Assembly (NCBI GenBank): GCA_002081555.1
Contig: MZNV01002689.1
Span: 1-24,113 of the forward strand
DNA: 24,113 nt
Origin: Protostelium mycophagum
Lineage: Eukaryota > Evosea > Variosea > Protosteliida > Protosteliaceae
Reading direction: 5' to 3'
Part shown: piece after piece, positions 1-10,804 of the stretch
How the letters are laid out: each line of letters begins with the position of its first letter
Numbering within the stretch: position 1 is the first letter of the stretch
Position numbers and translations under genes: made by a program
The notes under the pieces: generated by a model
Databases searched by the model: none
Told to the model about the DNA's origin: nothing
What the model saw: the letters and a program-made list of their open reading frames with translations, nothing else

Positions 1-431
1 CTTTATAATAAACATTAAGGTTCAATTTGTTATTTATAATATATGGTGGATTACATCTATAATAAACCAAAATTATTCTTATATATTTTATAATATTTAC
101 AACAATATATTTGTTGGAAATTTTGGGGGATGGATATTTCTCTCCTGGTAGTTTTTGCAGTGATGACTTTTTGGCAAGAGTGATTTTTTGGCACTGGTGA
201 TTTTTTGGTGGTGATTTTTCGGCTTTGGTGATGATTTCTTGACTTTAGTGAAATTTTTTGGAAAGGTCTAAAATTGCTCAAAACGGACAATAATATCATA
301 AAAATGAAATAATTAAATGGATCATAGAAATGGATTAAATTGGATCAACTCTTATCAATCTTCTTTATGGAATGGGATTGATATATTAAGGGTTAAATGA
401 CAATATATTCAACGAAAATCTGTGGCGTTCT
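1..431. other. AT-rich stretch without a recognisable gene
   Basis: No reading frame here resembles a known protein. The open frame on the minus strand across 57-299 is rich in Lys, Ser and Thr only because it reads a T-rich repeat on the plus strand, so I do not treat it as coding. Very AT-rich flanks (1-120 and 290-390) suggest intergenic or 5' flanking DNA of the kinase-like gene to the right. Confidence 0.6.
165..262 (+). repeat. Degenerate tandem repeat, core TGATTTTTTGG
   Basis: Four to five imperfect copies of a unit near 15-18 bases with core GTGATTTTTTGG follow one another. Variants include GATGACTTTTTGG, AGTGATTTTTTGG, GGTGATTTTTCGG and AGTGAAATTTTTTGG. The spacing is irregular, so this is an eroded minisatellite rather than a young array. 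No function can be read from it. Confidence 0.6.
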
Positions 432-1878
432 GTGAATTTTTCCTCGCTTTCGATCACGAAGCCATTAATCAACGAACAAGGACATGAAAAGGATCCCAAG
501 TCCACAGGTAGAATCACACTTTCTATTTTTCTAACGATGTTACAGCCAGTATCTCCAAACGAGGACGATCCTTCGCCTAAAAAACCAAGATTCACTTTCC
601 TCGGCCTGTATCATCGTCCACGCCGCCGTCCTCGTTGAAACTTCTTACTTCCGATGATACCTTCAACCATGTATTTGTGCAGATTAACGACTGTTGAGAA
701 ATGCTTCGTAAAGACCTCTCGCACACTCCATCTGTTCTCCACCTTGTGATATGGGTGTGATCTGGTAAGATAACTGGGCAGGAATCCAACAATGTCGCAG
801 CACCCGAGATTGCCTTCACCGCAAAGACAAGGATAGACGATTATCTTCTCATCCTGGGTCGTCTTGGAAGGGAAAGCCAAAACGGAGAGGTGAGTGATTT
901 AGATTTATGTTGATCATTGCATAACTTTATTCAATCGCAGTCTTTTACAATCTGATGCAGTGTAGGCCTATACAGTGGAATTAACAGTTGATGACGTCAG
1001 TTACCAATGTGCAGCGAAGTTAGTGGAGAGAGGGTCAGATCCTCAAGTTGTTATCAAAATCAGTTGAACAAAGGATATGTCCCAACCTCCCCATCTTATA
1101 CAGGACCGTCATCAGTGAAAACTGTCATTTTAACAACCCTGTCATGGGAAGCAGGTACATCATCATCATGTTTTTTTAGCGAGCTACTAAGAACGTACTG
1201 ATAGAGCTCGAGCTGCGGCAAAAAAGCTCAACCGCACGCAGATGGCTGGATTTATCATGTTTAATGAGCTGGCTGTTATGGATCTAGCCGAGTGGATGAA
1301 GACAGCTTGGGCTCTCGAAACATGGAAAAGCACAATCTTTCAAATCACCGCTGGTATAATATGCCTGAAAGAGGTCTATGGTAGATCATAATGATCTCCA
1401 CACAGGAAATGTGCTGATCCACAATGTAAGATCAGATGATTTTGACCCCTTCTCATAACATCATGATATATCTCATATATTCATCAGATAACTCTCGGCA
1501 CATCGAGTTTCTGGACGTATACTATATTGAATCTTGAAGGACAGAAAGAACAATTCCATGTTGGAAACTACGGTCAACTAGCAGTCTTATGGGATTTTGG
1601 AAATAACATCAAACCCGCCGATACGAACAGATCGACCCTCGATCTCTTGACCATACTCATGCTCATCAATGCTCAGAAGATCATCCGAGATGACGCGCTT
1701 TATCGCAGGCATTGTAGATGACCTGAAGGCAGATATGACAATATACGGAATATTAAATAAGCACTTTCCTGAGATGAGAGACAGTGAAACCACTCAAAAT
1801 GAAAAATTGGAAGAGTATGATCTCACACAGGAGGGGCTATTTGTAAACGAAATGTTGAAGACAATAAAGATCAAATAA
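432..1878 (+). pseudogene. Protein kinase related to large-DNA-virus (NCLDV-type) kinases, probable fossil or finely split gene
   Basis: Three segments carry the marks of the kinase family common in giant DNA viruses. First is a CPNLPILYR segment near 1078-1104; the viral relatives typically have a Cys-Pro-His/Asn-x-Pro-x-Leu-Tyr stretch here. Second is a catalytic-loop segment DLHTGN near 1393-1410. Third is a Tyr-Gly...Trp-Asp-Phe-Gly segment at 1569-1601 (magnesium-binding DFG). A GT-AG interval of about 55 bases between the second and third looks like a spliceosomal intron, which would favour a host-expressed or domesticated copy. The segments do not lie in one frame, so the copy is either split by more tiny introns than I can place or is broken, with perhaps two or three breaks. 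Possible N-terminal exons occupy 432-900 but show no motif. The frame ends at a TAA inside AATAAA. Age cannot be judged. A eukaryotic haspin-like kinase is the main alternative. Confidence 0.5.
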
Positions 1879-1879
1879 A
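1874..1879 (+). terminator. AATAAA poly(A) signal overlapping the kinase-like stop codon
   Basis: The TAA stop at 1876-1878 lies inside a perfect AATAAA hexamer. The same arrangement recurs at four other genes in the window, which supports a real 3' end here. Confidence 0.55.
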
Positions 1880-2290
1880 GCGGATTTTTGCTAATTATGT
1901 GTCAATCTCCACAACAAGGAGACTCACCCTGTTGAGGTATTTCTTGTGCGACAGAACCCAAGTTTCTGAAAAAGTAAGTAAACGGTGAATGATGAGCGTG
2001 CTTAACCAGTCTCCTCACTCCATTCGGCCCTGTGCTCGATATTTTTAGTCTCGTTGTAGATAAATGTATGCTTCTGCCTTGGGATTAAAAATTAATAGTC
2101 ACTTTATAGAGGTAGGTCTAGTGTTCGTTCTTGGGGATGTCCTGGTCTCTAGGGGGTGTCCCCTTCTGGGCCCAGTTTTGGTGGTATTGTTGGGTCTGAC
2201 TCAACATCGTTCTGACAGACCTCAACATTGGAAAACTGCGCCTGCGATCTGCGATAGTTTAGCACGTTTTCAACATCACACGATCCTGCG
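1879..2290. other. Spacer between the kinase-like gene and dymeclin
   Basis: I see no convincing exon. Open frames on both strands here resemble nothing. Because animal dymeclin begins Met-Gly, a small upstream coding exon of the next gene could hide in this interval, but none with matching splice signals stands out. The segment 2238-2300 repeats the word CTGCGAT several times; a related ATCTGCGATAG word occurs in a prolidase intron near 21932. Confidence 0.5.
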
Positions 2291-5200
2291 ATGATCAGCG
2301 ATAATGTGAAGCTGTTGGTGGGTTCTCGCTCTGTAGAAGAGGAGATAATCACCTCTCCCGTCACATCACAACTCTTTTGGCAGAAGACACTGGACTTCGA
2401 TCCTTTCATTTCTCAACAGACGGACTTGGATAATTATGGACTTACGACTGCAATTTGCCACCAACTAGGTTTGATTCGTAAGCTTGATTACTGACCTGAT
2501 TATCGCAGTGAAGAACAATCTCATGACAAAAAATCTGTATTGGCTGATTGAAGAACAAAAAAGACTCTTGAGAGAAGCTTTACACCCAATCGTCACCATG
2601 CACAAGGCGAAAAATATAAATTCTGTCACATGAGCTGATGATCACAGACACCAAGTGCCAGCAATCGCCTCTTATTAAATTCAGTCTTCTTGTGCAGAAC
2701 ATTTATCAAGACCATTATGGAGGTCGAATCATCAGAGAAAATCCCCGCACATTTTTCGAGATCATCTCATTACGAAGAGAAGACGGTTGTACAGTTGATA
2801 GAGTTACTATATGAATATGTAGTCACTCAGAAAGTGAGGTGGTTAACTTAAAATGAATGAATTCCATGATTAAAATCATCACCCAACCAACCCGTGGCAG
2901 AGACATCTATAACTATCTCATAACGATAATTTCTGATGTATATAGCGAGGAGAATTATCTGATTCATACGGAAATATTGAATGAAATGATGGTGATGTTG
3001 TCATGCCAACTGTACACTCCTTACGGACATCACTCCAAGGGCGCTTTCTTGTTTTATAATCTATTAATAGCACCTAAGCCAGTTTCAGAAGATGTCATGC
3101 CGAGGTGAGTATGATATCTTAACGCCATTTATAGCACAAAAAAATACGAAAAATTATGGGATCAAGAAAATAAAGACGATAAGGTTCATACAAGTCCTTT
3201 TGGGACATTTTATAGAGAAGCAGAAGACTCCATTAGCTCAAACTGTCAACATTGAGACCTTGGTTAACAGAAAGTCATCCTTGTTCAGAAGAGCAGCAGG
3301 TACTTCTTTATTTTACAAACATCGCAAACAAATATAAAACTCTCATGACCTCCAATTCAAGAGATTCAATTGAAGCAAAAGCAGCGATGTTAATTTCAAT
3401 CCCTTGGAACGCACTCCAGTTCATATGGGGGGACAGACCCCCCGGTGATGACGTCATCCATGGACCCTCTGATACTCCATTGGGCGACAGCAGTATATTA
3501 TTAATCCTATTACTCTCACATCGCAATGACATCAAAAATCCATTTCGGGAAATACTGGCAAACATCAGAAATGTTTCATGTGAGTGATCATGATTTTAAT
3601 GCTTATACTATGTTTTTCCATAGCCATATCTTCAGAGCACAGAAATCACTATAAAACTTGGCTGAAAACGATTTTATCGTGATACAAAACTTCACCACTA
3701 TTTTTTGTACTAGAACAAATGCACAACAAAACGTGTTATTAAATACACAGGAAAAAAAACTCTTATAAATACAGTCGATGCGCCAGATGCAGACCGAGTT
3801 ACACCCGTAAATTCAAGAGAAATATCATACTCGAAATTATTCGACGCTCTCTCTCGACAGCTTGATGACGATAAGATCGTTTTGTTTTTGTATTTTATGA
3901 TACACAACAACTCCTCCTTCCGATCTTTCATTCTATGCAGAACAGATATAGACACACTTGTATGTAGATTAAATATTATTCTGTTTATTGGCTATTTTGT
4001 ATTTTTTGTCAAAGAGTTATGTTTTTCCAAGCAAAGAATCTGCTTTTTTATCGGACATCCTTCGAAAAAAATTCTGAAGTTTATTATTTTGTGTGAATAA
4101 TTCGGATTAACCTGGTTAGTTATTACCGATGCTCAAATTGCTGTACAAAACGATAGGAAAAAGGCCGCAGCTGACTTATATGATATTGATTTGTATATTC
4201 ATCATGAGTCAAGATTCTTTCTTCAACCAAAACATACAGACACTGGTATGTCCTCCAGATATTTCACTGAAATTTCATTGAAATTTCGCAGAAAGTGGAC
4301 GATGTGGGATGGCTGTCAGAAAGATCACTGTTGAATGTCAAATTATCCGATTTGATGATTTTGGTATTTGTGAAGATAATTCAAGTCAATATCTCAAAAA
4401 TCAGGGTGAGACATCATACTATGATATCTTTTGAGCCAAAGTCTCTCGTCTCAATGATTTGGCCCAGTTTCTGAGGGATATCATATTTCATGAAACGCTC
4501 ATACGATATCATATGTTGACAATTGCAGGATGCTTATCTGCACACAAATTGTCTCGCTACACTTGCGAATATGTCAGGACACATATCGGATATACATCCA
4601 CAGGCCGCGATGCGGTTGGTCAAATTGTACGAGCTTCTAAACAAGAGGTACATGAGGATCGCGGGAATACCGTTCCAAAAGAATGGGTCCATCTTTTCCG
4701 TTGTAGTCGAGACACAAGGGGGCCAAAAATGTTGGTTTTTATTCTTTCGTATATTTAATTAATCAAGAAAACAATAATTTCTTTTCAGAATTCCATTAAG
4801 TTTATTTTCGGCAACTACAATTGCCTCTACAACGATGTAAACAAAACATTAAATTAACACAGCATATTCTAATAAATTACCGTCACATGTTGATGAGAAG
4901 AAAAGAGAACAGAACCAAGTACCAGAAAGTGATCCAAGTCACTCTGAAGGAACGGGAGAGTTTTCGGATGACTCTGAGGAGGTCTGGATACTTTCTGAGG
5001 TATCGACTGACTATTGAAGGAACAATCTGCAGAGCTAATGACATATGGAGAGTTACTCAATACTATGCTCCAGATATTTAACTCTATCACGACAAATAAC
5101 ATCGCCAAGAATCCACATTTAATTTATTCCATTTTATACCAGAAGGTGAGAAACGAAATTTCAATTCTATTCAACAAATGAATATCTTTTTTTATAAAAT

Positions 5201-5737
5201 GAAATTTCACTGAAGATATAATGAAATTTCGTTGAAATATCCAGGAATTATTCTCCTCCCCTCCCCTCGAGCCAAGATTTAAGACGATGCTCTCTAATAT
5301 AAAAACAGTCATCGATTATTTTGAAAAGCCGTTAGAAGCAAGGAAAGAAAGCGAAGAGTTGTCCTCCGACATTATATTAGAATCAATAAAGAGGCAGGCT
5401 CTCACTTGGACGGGCTCCTCACTATCAGTAAGATATCTATATACACGATACATACACAGATATGATTCTAATGTGTGCAGCCAATACCACAAGTACAATA
5501 CAGATACGAAGACGAGAGAAATCCTGAGGAGTTTTTCACACCATACATTTGGTCGATAGCGGAACGAAACACACACATCAATTGGGATCGCAGTAAGATA
5601 AGGTGATGATGGAGAGTACATTCCTACCTATGTTGACCTTAATCAGGATATATTCACTTGAAGAAGTGGAAGAGGTGTCAGGATCAGAGGAAGAGAATAC
5701 GGAGGGAGAGGTGACCATAGATATCGAGACAAGATAA
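2291..5737 (+). CDS. DYM: Dymeclin, Golgi-associated trafficking protein, about 15 exons
   Basis: Dymeclin is a peripheral Golgi protein needed for Golgi organisation and secretion. Many exons align with the animal protein in order: LFWQKTL near the N-terminus, MLSCQLY (exon at 2901-3104), LLGHFIEKQKTP (3184-3299), LGDSSILLILLLSH (3385-3579), RTDIDTL (3775-3959), YLHTNCLATLANMS (exon starting 4529), NPHLIYSILYQK (ends 5145), 5245-5427, and PEEFFTPYIWS (5481-5602). Other well-phased exons are 2509-2545, 2648-2838, 4120-4245 and 4292-4405. The second intron is best read with a GC donor. Exons between about 4650 and 5030 are the least certain. The last exon (5647-5737) gives a Glu-rich tail, longer and more acidic than the human end. 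The chosen ATG at 2291 lacks the Met-Gly myristoylation start seen in animals, so an upstream exon may be missing. Confidence 0.93.
4261..4291 (+). repeat. Intron 3' end sharing sequence with a later dymeclin intron (copy 1)
   Basis: The last 31 bases of the intron at 4246-4291 read ATTTCACTGAA, then ATTTCATTGAAATTTCGCAG. Nearly the same words end the intron at 5146-5244 in the same gene. The core GAAATTTC is itself a palindrome. Confidence 0.5.
5204..5244 (+). repeat. Intron 3' end sharing sequence with an earlier dymeclin intron (copy 2)
   Basis: This end contains ATTTCACTGAA, a short insertion GATATAATGA, then AATTTCGTTGAAATATCCAG. It differs from copy 1 by the insertion and a few substitutions, while exons on either side are unrelated. 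Confidence 0.5.
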
Positions 5738-5738
5738 A
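5733..5738 (+). terminator. GATAAA variant poly(A) signal overlapping the dymeclin stop
   Basis: The stop TAA at 5735-5737 sits in GATAAA, one base away from the AATAAA that overlaps the stops of five other genes here. No better hexamer follows immediately, but a variant signal alone is weak evidence. Confidence 0.3.
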
Positions 5739-6001
5739 CAAAGAGCATCGCCTTTTCTTTGTAGTTCTATTCATCATCGGAGGCATCAATGATCTTCTCT
5801 GTCTGTAATGAAGACAAAAGCACTCCTTCACGACCATTTTACTACCAAATTGAGCACAAATTGAGACTCATAACCTCATTTCTTCCCAGGGCCTTCTTTG
5901 AAATATGAAATGAGAATATCTAAAGTTTTAAATAGGGGGGAATGAAATATGCGCGGAACGAATTTGTCACCTGGTGACAGGCACACAATTCCATTTCCAG
6001 C

Positions 6002-9000
6002 ATGAGGTTCACCACAGCCCTTCTTCTGTCAGCCTTGTCTTTTGTGGCTGCACAAGAAATTATTCAGGAGCGAACAGCGCTTCCGTCTCTTCAACAACAC
6101 CATGTCTTTAAACCCAGGGATGTGCCACAGCACACAGATCCTTTCCATTTCACCTTTTATCTCAGGTGGAAGATTTGTGACGATCTCTTCCTGATATTGA
6201 TTGATAGGAGACCAAATATGGACGTGATTGAGAAGGCATTTTGGGAAGTCTCTGACCCTCAACATCCCAGTTACGGACAGTATTGGACTAGAGAGAAGAT
6301 TGAGAACATCACAAGACCAGCAGACGCCTCTTTCCATGCAATACACAAGTAAACATCTCATGCTGGCCCAACTGACAACACAGGTGGATCACCACTGAAG
6401 AACCAAACGCTCAGTTCGAGTTTGGACACGCACACATCAAAGTGAAGACAAATGTAGCAGCTGTAGAGAGGTTATTCCAGACAAGTGTGAGAAGATGGAG
6501 GAGTCGCACCACTCATCAAACTCTATCCAGGTCTGAGTGATTCCATTGTACACAAGATGCATCTGACCGATCCAGAACTTTTGGTGAAGCAACGATACCA
6601 ACTGATGTTTTAGGACATATAGAGGTCATCACTGGTCTCACCGATCTCCAAACAGATAACACCATTGAGGTAGAAGATCATACCTGTGTTGATCTCAGAG
6701 TTCCTACAGTTTGTACACAAAAAGCGAAAGTTTCAAGCTGATGGCTCGTCAAGAATAGCACCAGTAGATACTTCGTGAGTGTTTCATTCCCGGAAGATGA
6801 AGACATCACATGACACCCAAAAATTGAATGACCGTCACAGATTCTCAGCGACTATCTCCGCGATCTATTCTTTATATGATTACACCACAACAAAAATAAC
6901 AAACAGCAAAACGACCGGAGGAGTTCTTGGATTTTTTGACTTCTACCAACAGAATGCTCTCCAAGTTTGTTTCGGTTTGAAGAATAAATTCAGTCTCAAA
7001 TTTTATAGGCATTCTTGCAAAATAATAATCTGGCCTCGCCCTCAATCACTTCTGTTGGGGATGTCACTTGCTTCAATAGACCTCAAAATCCTTGCGTGAG
7101 GAGTCGTTTTACACTAACATTATCAGGCGACATAAATGTTATCATATTGATTTATTTAGAACTATGTGGAGAGCGATCTCGATGTTCAGGTATGTCTACA
7201 ACCCGATCACTTAAAGTTCTAAACAAAACATTTATTTGACATTCGCCGCGTTCAAAAGCAAATGCGAACTGATGGAAAATAGATGCTGGATGGAGCAGCC
7301 CAGGGACTGAAGACATTATTCGTCACGAGCGAACCACCATCAAACCCTATGGGATATTACATCTTGGAGGCTCTGGAGATTTACCTTCCCACAGCTCCAT
7401 TCACACCCCAGGTATTGCGCGAAATATATTGAATCAATATGATTATGATGCCGAAGATAACAATATTTATAACGATAAGATGATGACTTTCTGCAGGTGA
7501 TATCTGTTAGTTACACTGCGAATGAGAATGTGTGCTTCGGTGACCTGAAGTCCTATCTATGCGTAAGTACAAAACATATCCATAAAATTATTTATTTACG
7601 TATGCATTGAACAACAACAGGGAACGACAAGTGAATATTTGAGAAGATCGGATGAGGAGATCATGAAATTGGGGTAAACATTTTGATATATTTACCATTT
7701 ACAAATATCCATATACATCTATTCTCTTGCTGATAAGATAGATTGATGGGAGTGACCATGGTATCTGCCTCTGGAGGTATTTATTGTGCTCATATTATTC
7801 TGTATATAGATAAATAGTTACAGATACCGGGGTACTCGATAATTCTTATGGGAATTGTCCTCCTGATCAAAATATAGTCAGTTCCTCTCAAAAATAAATA
7901 CACTAAATCATGACAGTATTGTCCACTTGGCGGCTGCAGTCATTCATCATCCCAATGCCAGCAGGTATTGTAGATCGCATATTGAAACTTTTTGAAATTT
8001 CGTGAGGTGTTCGCTCCACTCTCCCCCGACATACCAATGCTGACGCAATGGCCTCTTTACTCTGATGTCCCTACGGTGAGCAATCACTCTCCAACTTGCG
8101 GGTCACGAATTTCTGAGATGTTTACAGAATGACTACAACTCGTTTCTCAGCGCAAATTCTGCTTGTGGACTACAAATAGACGGTGACACATCGATACTGT
8201 ACAGCAGCTGTCCCTGCAGTCAGCTAAAGTTCGGCACCTTCGGGTCCACTACCTTCGCTGCCCCAGACTACACGAATAATGTTGATTATTTCGCGACAAA
8301 TTGGCCGGCTTCCTCCCCATACATCACCGCGTAAGTCTCTCAGATCGCATCTTTTTACATCCATTTGCCACCAGGAAGTGGATTTCCTGACGAGACAGGA
8401 GTGAACGCTTTTATATTTTCAAATTGAGAATCAACAAAACAATCTAAAAGTTGAATAGTATTGGTATATATTGTTGATCTTGATGGCAGCGTGGGTGGCA
8501 CGATGGTAAAATCTAATGTTGAGGTGGCAAGTTCAATATCTACTGGTGCATATATCTCATCAGGAGGTGGCTTCAGCAAGGTATGTTATCATTATCTTGC
8601 CATCGACTTTGACCAAAGAGGTTTGATTGACTTTTTGAAGGTGTACGCACAACCAACTTACCAGCAACAAGCTGTGAGTTCTTGGAATAACAGCGCGAAT
8701 CTACCCCCGGCTGGTTCTTTCAATGCATCGCTCCGAGTGAGTCCACATACTCTATAATTGAAATATTGATATTCTAGGGCTATCCTGATGTCAGTTTGAT
8801 AGCACATTATGTCCCGATATATACCTGTGATAAAAATGGAAATAACTGGTATGTCATGTTAACTGTGGCATCATACTGACGTCACGAAAGTAACGAAAAG
8901 TATGTTGGGGGGACCAGTGCATCCACACCTCTCGTGGCATCTATGGTCGCCTTAATAAACGACAGACTCATCTCAGCAGGAAGAGCAACGATCGGCTTCA

Positions 9001-9453
9001 TGAACCCCCTCCTTTATCAGGTCATTTTCTATTTCAAAATTGAGTGTACAGATCGAAAACCCTTGAATAAAAAAATCTAATATTTTGATCAGGCCGCCCA
9101 ACAGAGCCCGGATGTTTTCGACGACATCACTTCTGGTGACAACAAATGTGGATACGCCTTCTGTTGTCAATACGGATTTCAAGCAGCAAAAGGGTGGGAC
9201 CCTGTCACTGGATTGGGATCTATCAACTTTGGCAGGCTCAGTGATTATGTTTTTCAGGTCAGTTCAAAGATGCGATATGGACAATGAATGCGTCGGTTGA
9301 TGTACATAGGCGCACGCAAACACGAGTTATTCTGACAGTTTGAATTCGCCTTATGTACCTCTCACACGGGTGAATGGTCTTCCTACTACCGGGAGTATGT
9401 CCAAGATCGCCCACTCTGCCTTCACTGTGGCCTTCTTATTGTTCTTGATGTAA
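6002..9453 (+). CDS. TPP1: Tripeptidyl peptidase I-like sedolisin (S53 serine-carboxyl peptidase), about 21 exons
   Basis: Family members are secreted or lysosomal acid peptidases that remove tripeptides from N-termini. The product begins with a signal peptide (MRFTTALLLSALSFVAA), then a prodomain with SDPQHPSYGQYWT. The catalytic Glu and Asp (VESDLDVQ) lie on a 30-base exon, 7160-7189. SVSYTANE (7497-7562), SASGDTG across 7742-7876, PASSPYIT before 8330, GTSASTP with the catalytic Ser (exon 8891-9020) and GWDPVTGLGS (9093-9257) follow in family order. Between SGDTG and PASSPYIT there is an insertion of about 90 residues with seven Cys, carried by exons 7824-7876, 7917-7964, 8007-8075 and 8128-8330. 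The last exon (9310-9453) adds about 47 residues ending in a small-residue site and a hydrophobic tail, like a GPI-anchor signal. One intron, 6349-6383, is only 35 bases. Exons between 6480 and 6780 are uncertain. Confidence 0.95.
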
Positions 9454-9457
9454 TAAA
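9452..9457 (+). terminator. AATAAA poly(A) signal overlapping the TPP1-like stop
   Basis: The stop TAA occupies 9451-9453 and its last two bases begin AATAAA. The convergent uL22m gene ends 100 bases further on with its own overlapping signal, so both 3' UTRs must be short or must overlap. Confidence 0.7.
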
Positions 9458-9552
9458 CATACAATGAAGGTGTTTTTTTATTTTATAAAGAGGAAATGCA
9501 AGACGAATGGCTGGTTATTTCTAATAGTCAAGTGGACAATCAATTCTAGGTG

Positions 9553-9558
9553 TTTATT
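9553..9558 (-). terminator. AATAAA poly(A) signal overlapping the uL22m stop (minus strand)
   Basis: On the minus strand the coding end CAA TAA followed by ACA contains AATAAA; the stop is at 9554-9556. Confidence 0.7.
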
Positions 9559-10626
9559 GTGCGATGTCCTCCTGCTGATCACTCTCATTTCTTGAGTTGT
9601 AGTTTTTCTTCTCTCTGCTGCTCAAGAAATAATCCTCTGGCATCTCCTTCAATATAACTGTGATACGGCAGTGTCTTCTGTGCATCAATCCCATGCGTCC
9701 ACGAGCCATTGGCTTCACTCTTTCGTATGTAATGTCTTTGCTGACCAATACCTCTGCTGTAATTATATCAATATCCTCTCTTTTTAAAAATAATACTTAC
9801 AGACAATGAGACGAGAGCGGTCCATGTTGTAATTGTTCTCTGCATTAGCACGAGCAGACAGTAAAAGTTTCAAAAGATCTGGCGCGACTGCCTATCATTC
9901 AAATAAGAGGAAATTCATCACGTGAATGAGATGGGGATGGAGGATGATTAATTACCTTTCCACAAAGTTGGATCTGCTTGTATGCCTCCGCAAATGTCTT
10001 CTTTCTCATCAAATGCACGATGGTGTTCATTTTCTTTGGACTGTATCTGTACTTGTTCAACTTTGCCCAGGCCTCATCTTGTGCTCTGAACCGTTTAGGT
10101 TTCTTCACATACGCTGCATAAATCAGTTCGATTGATGATCAAAGTGTCATGGTCGGAAGCAACAAAGATTTGAAAGACACTGACCAGGATGTTCTTGTGC
10201 AGATTGGTAGCGTCCTTTGGCAGCATAACCCCTTCTTACATTCTTAAAAAGGAGTGATTCTTTGTATGTCACTTTTCCTCCTGTTCTCTTCTCGGTCTGA
10301 ATAGTTTGTATATCCTGTCTTTGTTTGGCCTCTAACTGTTCGATCGTCTGCTCTAAGAGGTTTGTGGGTGCCGCTGTCTCCTCTTTCTTGTCCTCAACCT
10401 TTCTCAATTCTGCACAGAAATATCAGAATCAAAATCGTATTTCCCTTTCGGTTGACTTACTCTTTAAATTGACTGCCCTGGCGGCAGAGATATTCCTGCA
10501 GAATAGAGAGGGTGTGGGGACACTTCTCAATTGAACTGAAACCGGCATCGGTGTTATGGACAATCGAGATAAGGACCTGCACATCAAGGTGCGCCCCTGC
10601 ACAAGACTTCTACCGAGGCTCTGCAT
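9554..10626 (-). CDS. MRPL22: Mitochondrial large-subunit ribosomal protein uL22m, 5 exons
   Basis: uL22 lines the peptide exit tunnel of the mitochondrial ribosome. Exons on the minus strand are 10626-10461, 10409-10185, 10113-9956, 9891-9801 and about 9757-9554, and phases join without conflict. The first exon is rich in Arg, Ser and Leu and lacks acidic residues early, fitting a mitochondrial targeting peptide. The third exon holds YRYSPKKMNTIVHLMRKK, matching the family's start of the globular domain. The fourth has LLSARANAENNYNMD, and the fifth has VKPMARGRMGLMHRRHCRI, matching the conserved Arg/Gly-rich loop with its exit-tunnel hairpin. A Glu/Gln-rich linker in exon 2 lengthens the N-terminal region compared with human. 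It converges with the TPP1-like gene and diverges from the gene at 10805. Confidence 0.9.
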
Positions 10627-10804
10627 GGTGATGTGTGAGATCAGATGAGGAGATCGTGATGTGGTGAGTAATAAGATCCCATCTACAATTCAATCTTCTA
10701 TTAAGTTTTGCATTTTATATATAAAACCAATTTTCTCTTTGCTTCAGACAATTGATGTCTAAATGTTGGTGCAGGATACTTATCGTTGATAAATTAGAGG
10801 TTGG
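10627..10804. promoter_or_regulatory. Probable shared promoter region between uL22m and the gene at 10805
   Basis: Only 178 bases separate the two divergent start codons, so any promoter elements for both must lie here or inside the genes. I see an AT-rich centre (10705-10730) but no element that I can name with confidence. Confidence 0.45.

Noticed and set aside
57-299. Minus-strand 80-residue open frame
   Set aside because: Composition reflects the T-rich tandem repeat on the other strand; there are no splice partners and no homology.
2064-2294. Plus-strand 76-residue open frame upstream of dymeclin
   Set aside because: Hydrophobic but without homology, and not in frame with the dymeclin start; treated as spacer.
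3135-3255. Alternative open frame in the dymeclin gene starting STKKYEKLWDQ
   Set aside because: It would join in phase to the previous exon but ends in a stop and does not resemble dymeclin; the acceptor at 3183 gives the conserved LLGHFIEKQKTP frame.
5569-5605. Dymeclin ending at the TGA at 5603-5605
   Set aside because: A GT donor at 5603 and an AG acceptor at 5646 join in phase to a Glu-rich final exon with a better 3' end signal.
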